Assembly: GCA_963669155.1 (NCBI GenBank)
Contig: OZ022597.1
Location: 17,173,410-17,237,409 of the forward strand
Length of the DNA stretch: 64,000 nt
Direction of reading: 5' to 3'
Source: Arbacia lixula
Lineage: Eukaryota > Echinodermata > Echinoidea > Arbacioida > Arbaciidae
Positions 55,746 to 64,000 of this stretch are shown one piece after another. The notes under the pieces are model-generated. The model had not been told where the DNA came from and made no database searches. It saw only the letters and a program-made list of their open reading frames with translations. Position numbers and translations under genes: made by a program. Numbering within the stretch: position 1 is the first letter of the stretch; every line of letters begins with the position of its first letter.

Positions 55746-55750
55746 CGAAA

Positions 55751-56490
55751 CATGGACCTATCATGGATGGACTGCGCTCGGATAGACTTCCTTTGATCCA
55801 TGATGACCACCGCCTCATAAAAATTCAAGACATTCAGGTGTTTTAAACAATACGCTGTATTTCTAATGAGGCAGTGCCTTCCTCTGAATAACAAAAGAAA
55901 ATCTGTTTTGAGAAATATGTCAACCGTTCAGCCTTCGCTGGGAGTTCATAGCTGATCTTATTACACACACTGGGAATTAGTTTGGAGGTGAGCGAAGGGA
56001 AATTTTGATAAAATTGTAGAAAGAATTTGGTCCGTAACGTTTTCGGACATCTCCGGACACGAAATCGACGTTGTTTCCATGGAAGGTGAAACACTCAATA
56101 AACGATTTACAAGATATTTGTAAGGAAATATGATTGCCCAATGTGCGATATTGAGGCATTTTTCTGACATGTTTTCTACAGTATTCTTGATTTATCACAA
56201 AAACGACGCAACAATATAATCTGAAATTCACAGATTCGTATCATTATAAGATGTACTACTACTGCACATGTACTTCAGTACATGAAGTGGTTCTGAAATC
56301 TTCTGCGCATGCAGATTGTATATTCCTCTAAATGCATCCAATATTTGTCTTGCATATTTGGCGGCGGTCATCACTGGATCAAAGAACCAAACGCGTAAAA
56401 TATTCTATTGTGGTATCAATGATCGCGACTGGTATATGAATAAATTACTCTTCGTTCCGACTCCAGTTCTAACACCTTCCTGATCGAAAT
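55751..56490 (+). repeat. ~735-bp exon-containing repeat, copy 3
   Basis: The copy starts catggacctatcatggatgg, as in copy 1, and runs through ggactgcgctcggatagact and tttggcggcggtcatcac to ccttcctgatcg near 56,490. The antisense frame 56,231-55,977 corresponds to that of copy 1 (NFRLYCxxVFVI...EYCRKH). It lies 1.2 kb beyond the acetyltransferase gene. Confidence 0.88.
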
Positions 56491-57025
56491 GACATGAGGC
56501 TTTTCTCCTCCGACCCATGGACAAAATTAAATCACCTACCTTTTATAGGCGCTGACCACTCCGTTCCTTCATGCACTAGCTAGCATACACGAGTTTGACC
56601 AACGATGGCGTTCTTGACTATGTATTACACACCTGCTAGTTGATTGTAAATCATGGAACTACATGTAGTAGGTCATGGTGCGGTGCACGTACGGGTGTGA
56701 GATGTTGTGTACGTGATATCACTGATATGATTTCCATGAACTTTATACCATTACGTAGTGCAATAGTTCAGTGGGAATACAGCACGTCGACATGTAGTTG
56801 GCTGGCTCGATCTCTAGCCTCGTGTTGAGGACCTAGCGGCTGCTTTCCGCCTTGCTCTCTGCGCTCACCATGCCTAATTCGCTTCACGAATAAGGATATC
56901 CCTCGATTCGATCGAGAAGCAACCGCCAGGGCCTCGACAAGAGGCTACTGGCTCTCCGGGGAGTCGAATCGGTAATTTACCATTTGGTCCGATCCCAGTT
57001 GTTCCACTTACAATTTCGTGTATGG
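56491..57025. other. Spacer before the hAT-like end
   Basis: No supported gene. Bases 56,962-57,007 are an inverted copy of 58,755-58,803. Confidence 0.5.
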
Positions 57026-57050
57026 GCAGGGGCGTAGACAACGGGGGGGG

Positions 57051-57250
57051 NNNNNNNNNNNNNNNNNNNNNNNNNNNNNNNNNNNNNNNNNNNNNNNNNN
57101 NNNNNNNNNNNNNNNNNNNNNNNNNNNNNNNNNNNNNNNNNNNNNNNNNNNNNNNNNNNNNNNNNNNNNNNNNNNNNNNNNNNNNNNNNNNNNNNNNNNN
57201 NNNNNNNNNNNNNNNNNNNNNNNNNNNNNNNNNNNNNNNNNNNNNNNNNN
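57051..57250. other. Assembly gap (200 N)
   Basis: Two hundred undetermined bases preceded by poly-G. The round length suggests a placeholder, so true distance is unknown. Frames that cross it are meaningless. Confidence 1.
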
Positions 57251-57683
57251 CAATTTTAAGAGGCAAAAATGTAACTTTTCAAAAGTCACAAGGGTAATTT
57301 GGGGTTTCTGTCATATGAACTTTTGATGAATTCCATTTCTGGTGCATAATTTATGTCCTTTCATTGTTTATCATCCATCTCTCGATGCACCTACACCTAT
57401 CCCTCCATATAACCCATTTAACCCGTTTAAAAAATACTCCTCCCTCTGGAGTTTGAAACTTTTAAAAAACCTTTATTTTTGTTAAAAAATACAACTAGAT
57501 ATTTTGACAAAGATGTAACATGACCTAATATGTAAACATTAGACGTCATGTCATGGCTGAGTGAATATACTTTAAAAATTGCAGAAAATAAAGAAATGCC
57601 AAAATGTACTGTTAAAACGGCATAAACAATTACCCTTGTGACTTTTGAAAAATCTACATTTTTTGCCTTTAAAATTTGCCCAC
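57251..57683. repeat. Inverted pair flanking ~320 bp
   Basis: Plus-strand aagaggcaaaaatgtaac...caaaagtcacaagggtaatt at 57,257-57,300 is repeated inverted at 57,628-57,672. The pair could form a large stem and may be subterminal repeats of the hAT-like element. Confidence 0.75.
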
Positions 57684-58254
57684 TCATGCATGACTAATTG
57701 AATTAATGTCATTTTCACACAGAGGTTATAGGCAATAAGTTAAAGAATAAGTTTAAGAACAATCCTGCAAATGATTTTGCCCCAAACCGCTTCGAAAAAA
57801 GTTATGCTATTTTGCTTTGGGGGAGGGGGTACGTTTTTGTTGCGTTTAGAAAAAAAAAACACGTGGTGATCACTTCTTTTTCAAGCATAATGAGAAAGAA
57901 GAACATAATGGCGAACAGCCGTCTACATCGAAATAGGATAATGTCGGAGAAAGGCCTGTTCTTACGGAAGTTCAACCAGAAAAAAGTGCCGTTGAGGGTG
58001 ATGGAGCATCTGAGGCGAAAGATGATGATGAAATTGATACCGGTTTTAACGACTGGGTTAGCCCAAATAACCCCAAACTTCTTCCATTCCCGTACTAGAA
58101 AATAAACCGCAGAAAATTCTGTTTCAAGTCAAATGGTACCCAAACTACCCCTGGATCCATTACGAACCCTCCCTGCAAAATATGTGTCAGTCCATTCCGT
58201 ACTCGTATGCCACTGTGTGTAGATCTCGTCGAAACTATGACTGTCCATTTAAGG

Positions 58255-58271
58255 CGCAGTACAATGTATGT

Positions 58272-58317
<46 letters not shown>

Positions 58318-58347
58318 ATGTGCGTGCACGCGTGTGTGTGTGTGTGA
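58255..58347. repeat. (TG)n microsatellite
   Basis: Nearly continuous tg repeat with a few ta/ca interruptions; it cuts off the TTF reading frame. Confidence 0.95.
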
Positions 58348-59438
58348 AATCCTAATTTTATGAGTGATTACCAAACTTTGGAGATGATTCCTTCTATAGA
58401 ACAATTTTTTTCATAATGCGTTTTATAATTTAATAAACAGATTAATCAATAAAGCAGATATTTCAACACAAACTGCTAAGATCCTGAGGTAAAGACTATC
58501 AATCAGACGTTGTTTACGTGCATTATTTGAATTTTACACTACGTATCAGTTTTAAATTATGAATATACAGCTTGCTAACACTTCTCTCTATATATGTTTT
58601 GCCAATGTTTCGATGGTTTTGTTGTGATCTGAAAAAGGGACGAGCTGTCTTTAACGGTTGAGGTTATGGTGTAGATTAGAGTTGTTGATAAGTTAACGCT
58701 GTATCTTAATCTGAAACGGTATTTTTAAGGGGTTCCTTGTAGACGAAATGGTGAGTGGACCAACTGGGATTGGACCAAATGGCAATAAACCGTCGAATCG
58801 ACGACCCAGCATTGTGCACATCCAGTTTCGTTGTTTACTATACAATTTTAGAAGAAGTTACACTCTTAATAATATATGTTAGAGGTGCATTTACAGTATG
58901 ATCATTAGATGTACAATGTATATTGTTATTTTTCTCTTATAATTTTACAATTCTTTTCACTCTTTTCCCCTCAGTAAGGGGCGAAGCTCTTAATACATTC
59001 TTGGTCTGACCGCTCGGACCACGCTGAACACTCTCCGTGTGTATCGATGTCGCTCCCAGACGCGTATTTTTTTTTTTTATCCGTCAGCTTATATTAACCG
59101 TAACGGCGACTTGAGTAGAGATAACGTACCACAACGCATCATGGACGCGTGCTTAGGCCCTCAACCGCAAATCGCCGCCTCGGCTTGTAATAACATGGAC
59201 CGTGCGTGTGCGTATAATGCCTATTATGTCGTCGAGATTATGAAATGACCTTGAAATCCAGGAATTGCTAGGTTCACATAATAGACATCATGCATGCACA
59301 CACTGCACATTGTACACACATTATACACGTGTTATGTAACTGCATGCAGCCTACGTAGAAAGAGAGAGAGAGAGACAGAGATGGAGCATGGAAGGGTGAT
59401 CGATCGACGTACATGAGGATCTTAGAGAGACTAAAAGA
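58348..59438. other. Non-coding stretch
   Basis: No gene supported. It contains the inverted partner (58,755-58,803) of 56,962-57,007. A GC-richer frame at 59,039-59,248 (RIMDACLGPQPQIAASACN) lacks splice sites or domain. Confidence 0.4.
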
Positions 59439-59439
59439 G

Positions 59440-59692
59440 AGAAAGAAATCCCCTCAAACTTGAAAGGAACGAAGCTGCCACAAGAAGAACTATAGAAAGA
59501 GAAAGAAAGAAAAGATGAAAGTACAGAGCTTAAACAGCTTCGTCAGACTTGCGTAAACATATTTAGACCAAAGGTCAGATATAGGTACAAAGATCAGATT
59601 AAAGTCGTCCGTCCAAAACGTCTTTAAGGTGATTTGAAAAAGTACGGTATTCAGAATTTGAGAACATGTTAACGTAATTGAAAGGCACAAAA
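59440..59692 (+). repeat. Direct repeat, copy 1 (partner at 60.6 kb)
   Basis: It includes acttgaaaggaacgaagc, aaacatatttagaccaaagg and ccaaaacgtctttaaggtg. A second copy about 1.15 kb downstream lacks about 40 bp in the middle. Confidence 0.85.
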
Positions 59693-59825
59693 CGACTCGT
59701 ATGGAGTGGGGTGCGTTATAGATGGGAATTATGTTACATAACTTTTACCTGTAAAGAAGAGAATAGAGAGAGGGAGTGATAAAGAAAATTGTGAGAAAGA
59801 GAGATAGAGAAAGGCAGATAGACAG

Positions 59826-59844
59826 GGATAAATGCAGAGACAAA

Positions 59845-59897
<53 letters not shown>

Positions 59898-60024
59898 GGA
59901 GAGGTGGAGAGAGAGAGAGGGGGGGGGGCAATTGAGATACTGGAGCATCAGAGCATCAGCTTTGAGAACAACGGGGGCACATTGGTGGAAAGGAATGAGA
60001 GAGAGAGGGAGAGAGAGAGGGGGT
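59826..60024. repeat. (GA)n tracts
   Basis: A perfect (ga)n run at about 59,849-59,895 and further gagaga blocks to 60,024, broken by 50 bp of unique sequence. Confidence 0.95.
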
Positions 60025-60131
60025 GGGGGTATACTGTTCATACATTATTAGCATGTATACTACAAAGTCAATACTTCTTCAATGTAAATATATGTCACAT
60101 ATTTTAAAATAGTTTTTCTGTATTTTCTCAG

Positions 60132-60194
60132 CACTGCTAAACCCCGCATCCAGAAATCCTTCAGCTCCAGATTCCTATCGTGACATCTTCAAGG
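60132..60194 (+). CDS. Candidate small internal exon
   Basis: A 63-bp segment lies between acceptor tgtattttctcag and donor aagg|gtaaaa at 60,195. With two leading bases completing a codon it reads LLNPASRNPSAPDSYRDIFK plus one base. It joins the next candidate exon at 61,286 in frame. Length, splice sites and sense composition are plausible, but no family is recognised. Confidence 0.4.
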
Positions 60195-60454
60195 GTAAAA
60201 ATAAACGAAACAATAGACAAAGTTATGCACATGTATACTCTTCGCGATGATAACCTTAAAAATACCACTTTCGTTATGTATGCAAATTTTATTCACGTCG
60301 TTCAAACAAACCCAAAGCTTGTCCGAGGTTTGTCCAGTAGCAACAACTAATAGCTGTAGAGTGCGTTGATCTATTGAAACTGAATCACGGAATGCAGGTG
60401 AATGTAATGACGCGTCATTATTAAAAGAAAAAAAAATAAATGAAATTGACAAAT

Positions 60455-60780
60455 TGACATCCCTTGATTTTATGATATGTCAATTTCAGCTTGATTCGAG
60501 ATAAAACTGATTTTCAGTTATTTGTCAAAAGTGTCACACGCGAACAGTTCATTGATCTTCCTTTTTCTTTTCTTCATGACTTTATATTCCCTCAAACGCG
60601 GACAGAACTTGAAAGGAACGAAGCCGTTACAAGAGAAACTAAAGAAAGAAAAGAAGAAAGACTTGCATAAACATATTTAGACCAAAGGTCAGATAGGTAT
60701 ACAAAGATCAGATTAAAGTCGTCAGTCCAAAACGTCTTCAAGGTGATTTGAAAAAGTACAGTACTCAGAATAACAATGTG
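60455..60780. repeat. Dispersed repeats including direct repeat copy 2
   Basis: 60,455-60,535 resembles 50,360-50,440 (tttcagcttgattcga). 60,595-60,780 is the second copy of the sequence at 59,440, with acttgaaaggaacgaagcc and gtccaaaacgtcttcaagg. Confidence 0.8.
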
Positions 60781-61017
60781 CTCAACATTCGAGATATTTA
60801 CTCATTGTCTGAGGAGAAGGGCTGAATTCCTTTAGTTTCAGATGTAATCAATTGCTTTGGTAGGCTAGTCTGGCTTCCAGATACATGATTTATCCAATTC
60901 CGACGTTTAAACTTAATACATTATAAATTTCTTCTTCAATATCAAATCTATTATCAAAGGCAAGACTTCAGTCTCCCTTTCTCTTTTTCGTTTTGTTGTC
61001 TTCCGCTGATCATCTCC

Positions 61018-61203
61018 ACCCTCTCTCTCTCTCTCTCTCTCTCTGTCTTTTTCTCTGTCTCTCTGTCTGTCTCTCTAAACTTACTTATCTAAGAACATGT
61101 TTGTTGAGCACGTTCAACAAATTAACTCCATAAGTGTGTAAAAAGTCTTCTTGAAATAACTCGTTATCTTTTCAATGACAATCACACCAGTCTACCCCCC
61201 CCC

Positions 61204-61244
<41 letters not shown>

Positions 61245-61270
61245 TCCCTCTCTCTCTCTCTTTCTCTCAC
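61018..61270. repeat. (CT)n tracts
   Basis: Two polypyrimidine blocks, about 61,020-61,076 and 61,194-61,268, the second after a short poly-C run. The second merges into the polypyrimidine tract of the acceptor at 61,285. Confidence 0.95.
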
Positions 61271-61285
61271 TGTCCCTTTTTGCAG

Positions 61286-61305
61286 ACGACACTCGGAGAA
61301 TCTGA
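61286..61305 (+). CDS. Candidate terminal exon, very short
   Basis: After acceptor cactgtccctttttgcag, two bases complete the codon left open at 60,194 and the frame reads DDTRRI then TGA at 61,303-61,305. The joined ending ...YRDIFKDDTRRI is a believable hydrophilic C-terminus. In a different frame the same bases stay open to 61,387 (TLGESEGAGIFVSTIRSSP), so the reading is uncertain. Confidence 0.3.
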
Positions 61306-61435
61306 GGGAGCCGGGATTTTTGTATCCACGATTCGTTCATCACCTGACGTTGTTCTGCTAAACGGACAAATGGCGGAAACACGTTGATATGGATTGTCGA
61401 TCCGCCCATATGGCAAGCCGTTTATTCCTATTTCA

Positions 61436-61590
61436 TGATATTAAGAATTCGATTTCTTGATATCACGAATTCGATATCTTGATATCAAGAATTACCATTG
61501 CTTAATTACACAAAACCATTTCTTGATATCAAGAATTTGAATTCTTGATCTTCATATCAAAAACATTTATCTTGATATCATGAAATAAAT
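61436..61590. repeat. Cluster of TTCTTGATATCAAGAA palindromes
   Basis: Within 150 bp the motif tcttgatatca and its variants recur about six times, several as near-perfect 16-bp palindromes (ttcttgatatcaagaa near 61,529). They are separated by aattcgat-like spacers in no fixed period. Confidence 0.85.
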
Positions 61591-61720
61591 TATTGACATC
61601 TGTTGATTTCGAACGTAAGACTATTTGAAAGAATGATTTGGATATCGAACACAAAAGTATTGCACAAATGTTCAACTTATTTCCCGCTCAAAAGTTGTGC
61701 TCCTCTGGCTTCTCCCCCTC

Positions 61721-61895
61721 TGGGATTGGGGCATAGTCTGTGTTACCAGACATAGTTGTTGACAGACTGGGTTGTGTCCAGACACCTCACAGTCTAGTAG
61801 GAGGAGTGAGGATGGGATTGGGGCATAGTCTGTGTTACCAGACATAGTTGTTGACAGACTGGGTTGTGTCCCTACACCTCACAGCCTAGTACATT
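61721..61895 (+). repeat. 92-bp tandem duplication
   Basis: Two units starting tgggattggggcatagtctg at 61,721 and 61,813 are nearly identical. A weaker relative near 62,100-62,220 (tgtctggtaaaacagactat) suggests an older third unit or a dispersed family. Confidence 0.9.
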
Positions 61896-63565
61896 TTAGC
61901 TAATTTGCGATACGTTCGTTGGCTAGCCCGTGTGGGGATAGCCTGTCTCTAGGCTTTTGGGCATGGCTAATTCATATTTAAACATTAGAGTCTAGAACTC
62001 GCAAGACTAGTCTCTACTTCAGTCTCATCTTTTCTCCCTCCGTTCGAGGCGGAGAAGGAAGAATGATTAGTCTACTGCAGCCAGACCCCTTAATATATCG
62101 TTGTTGGGATTGAAAATGCCGTCATCATTGGGGTAGGCTGTGGAGTGGAGTGCATGAGCACTACATCTAGCAACAACTGTGTCTGGTAAAACAGACTATA
62201 CCTTACACCCACTTGCTGGAAAGTTCGTAGAATACATATGATAAAAAAAAAAAACACAGATAGATATGAAATAATAGTAGGTAAACGCAATGGGTGATGC
62301 TTCTACTAATTCGCAAACTGTCTGTCACTATTATGTCCAAATTCATTCTGTGTTCTATATTCCAATATAATGCTTTCCTAACATAACATTAAGTTGCAAG
62401 GTCATAAAACTTTAAACATATACAGAATTCGATATTGCACAAATGTATAAGGATAAATTGATCGTGTTAAATGTCAATGAACGGTGGATTGATCGCAAAT
62501 CTCAATGAACGAAGTATCATGCAATTGATTTTATACGAAATAATGCAATATGCCATCAAACTATTCGCAGTACCGAAGTCGATGGCTCTCGACCAATCAT
62601 TTCATTGAATTGATTGTTCTTATCGAGTATGGGACTTGCTGTTCCTAAAACGAGTGGTCCTGCGCCTTGGCTCTTTAAATTTATTCGCGTTTCTCAACTG
62701 GTAATACGGAACTTCCTCAGTAACCTCAGCCCAGGAATGTGGTATGGAAGGGTATGAAGCAACTTTCTTTCTTTAAACCCATGTGCCACACCGCTGAAAA
62801 GTTCTCAACAGGTGCTGTTCATGTGTTTGAACAATTATGAACATGATTGTGTGGCAACGGCTTCTCAGAGAGAACTAAAGAAATGTACAGTCTCATTTCG
62901 CTTGTCCCGTTCTGTTAATGATACTTCCACGAGCATAACAAGTACCAGCAAACACAAAGAAAGTTTTCCAAGTAAAATATCTCCGCTGCACGCAAACGCA
63001 CACAAACACCGTTAATGATAACACACAGCTTTATATATCATTTTGAGAATGGTTGAATTCACAAATGCACAAGAATCTGACAAGATGTGGGGAAAGTGAA
63101 GAAATTGGTCAATTTTGTAGGTAATACAAGTAATTATATGTTTTAATGATTCCTCATTACTTTTTTAAACAAAAGCAGAGTAAAAGATCTTTCATTATCT
63201 GCCCTAAACTTCCTTATATTCTGCAAACAAATTTCTCAAAAACGAAGCTTCTAGAGACAAATGGGGAATCAAAGACATTTCCTTTCAAGTTGAAAACAGC
63301 TAAATGTAGGGCCGGGACATGGAACACCAAAGCATTGTCATGATTATGGAATGTTTTTCACATTCATGAGCACGCTTTAGAACCTACACAGATGTTTGAA
63401 TGTATTATGCTCCAGTTTCTTGTCCTTCCTAACACATCGAACGAACCTAACGAACGTCGGCTCCGACGAATTAACTTGAGCGTGTCAAGGTTGTGCAGAT
63501 CTCGTTTGTTCTCTGGCAGAAGCGATTTTGATTTTCGTTACGGGGCCTTCGGCGATATCACGTGA
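61896..63565. other. Stretch without supported genes
   Basis: AT-rich. A short-period similarity (ttgatcg...caatgaacgrwgt) occurs at 62,457-62,515. No exon or element was recognised. Confidence 0.4.
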
Positions 63566-63770
63566 CTAAATGCGCAGATGGATTATTTCAATTGCTTGGG
63601 AATGTTGTATTGTAATTCCGCTCGACCACACTAAAGATGCGTACTGTGCAAGTGGTCTTACAAAAGAAGTGTAAACACATACCAGATCACGTTTGGAAGA
63701 CAATGAAATTTGAGTTCGCGGAGCATGTGGTCGTCCCACTTCAAGTTCGACTGGATGACGACTCTTTACA
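63566..63770 (-). mobile_element. LINE fragment after the RT domain
   Basis: The minus strand reads SSKRDLVCVYTSFVRPLAQY, then ASLVWSSGITIQHSQAIEII. This matches the LINE block 'L.SKDLVxVYxSFVRPxLEYASxVWSxGLTxxQSxAIExIQ'. It extends toward the right end of the window in decayed form. Catalytic parts are absent. Confidence 0.8.
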
Positions 63771-64000
63771 GAATCGCATCGTTGCATTGTTATGTTATCT
63801 AGAATCCTAAATGAAAAGTTGTAGTCTTCCAAATTAAAGCAAGGCACCCCTCACATTTACAGGTAGGGTAGCTTTTTCGTTTTTTCTTGTTTTTACAAAA
63901 GTCAGGAAAATCGGCATAGATCAGCGATATACTTAAAAGATTATGTGTATGAAATCTTTTCGAACATTTTCAGGACACATGAAAACTTTCCTAATTCCTA

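Larger units (their letters stand above)
57026..58262 (+). mobile_element. hAT-type DNA transposon, 5' part with TTF zinc-finger frame
   Basis: The left end caggggcgtagacaacggggg matches the usual start of hAT terminal repeats; a poly-G run then meets the assembly gap. About 0.7 kb later an acidic lead-in is readable (RPVLTEVQPEKSAVEGDGAS, DDDEIDTGFNDWVSPNNPKL), followed in another frame by PQKILFQVKWYPNYPWIHYE and PSLQNMCQ. The 'FQxKWYxxYPWIxY' phrase is the TTF-type zinc finger found in hAT transposases and related ZMYM-like proteins. A stop and frame change near 58,097 break it, and only the N-terminal end is present before a (tg)n tract. The catalytic core and right terminal repeat were not found. 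Confidence 0.6.

Noticed and set aside
56874-57326. Frames of 90-130 codons around the N block
   Set aside because: They exist only because undetermined bases contain no stops.
59039-59248. GC-richer frame ending in YYVVEIMK
   Set aside because: Looks somewhat coding but has neither splice sites nor family resemblance.
61175-61387. 70-codon frame through the (CT)n tract ending GQMAETR
   Set aside because: Its first half is simple repeat; only the part after the acceptor could be coding, and phase with the upstream exon favours the short DDTRRI ending.

Overview
The window reads as animal nuclear DNA from a repeat-rich marine invertebrate, most likely a deuterostome (echinoderm-like). It is AT-rich. 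Coding pieces are short and flanked by GT...AG splice sites. Most recognisable protein sequence belongs to non-LTR retrotransposons (LINEs), with SINEs, Tc1/mariner, hAT-like and TTAA-target DNA elements and many long simple-sequence tracts. One block of 200 N marks a scaffold gap. Species was not determined: the assignment rests on the kinds of repeats present and on an arylamine N-acetyltransferase-like gene of the sort common in echinoderms and amphioxus.

Layout. 1-1.7 kb: a decayed LINE split by a SINE with a clean 7-bp target duplication. 2.3-3.2 kb: the last two exons of a single-pass membrane protein (+). 5.2-5.8 kb: tail of a CR1-like LINE (-). 8.45-9.24 kb: possible solo LTR. 9.6-9.9 kb: tail of an L1/Tx1-like LINE. 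12.1 and 13.2-15.1 kb: candidate host exons (a membrane tail and a possible split SH2 domain). 18.1-20.2 kb: a decayed LINE carrying an inverted SINE pair and a palindromic TTAA element. 20.6-24.8 kb: a TMEM53-like (DUF829) gene that looks broken. 26.2-26.9 kb: an inverted-repeat element. 28.6-30.2 kb: tRNA-Ile-like gene, tRNA-derived SINE, Tc1 relic, LINE tail.

33.76-33.95 kb: a convincing terminal exon of an unidentified minus-strand gene. 34.3-36.9 kb: a LINE whose endonuclease SDH motif is split by a 1.86-kb TTAA-flanked DNA element. 37.2-41.4 kb: two LINEs head to head, the second with a long intact reverse transcriptase frame. 44.7-47.4 kb: another decayed LINE. 53.6-54.5 kb: the best host gene here, an arylamine N-acetyltransferase-like gene (-). 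57.0-58.3 kb: the start of a hAT/TTF-type element beside the gap. 60.1-61.3 kb: a candidate terminal exon pair. 63.6 kb: a LINE fragment.

The features most worth following are the 1.86-kb TTAA element, whose borders are fixed to the base by the interrupted LINE frame, and a ~735-bp repeat present three times in the same orientation that begins inside an exon of the TMEM53-like gene. No operons or shared pathways are visible; the genes look unrelated and separated by mobile DNA. All family assignments come from reading motifs, not from searches.
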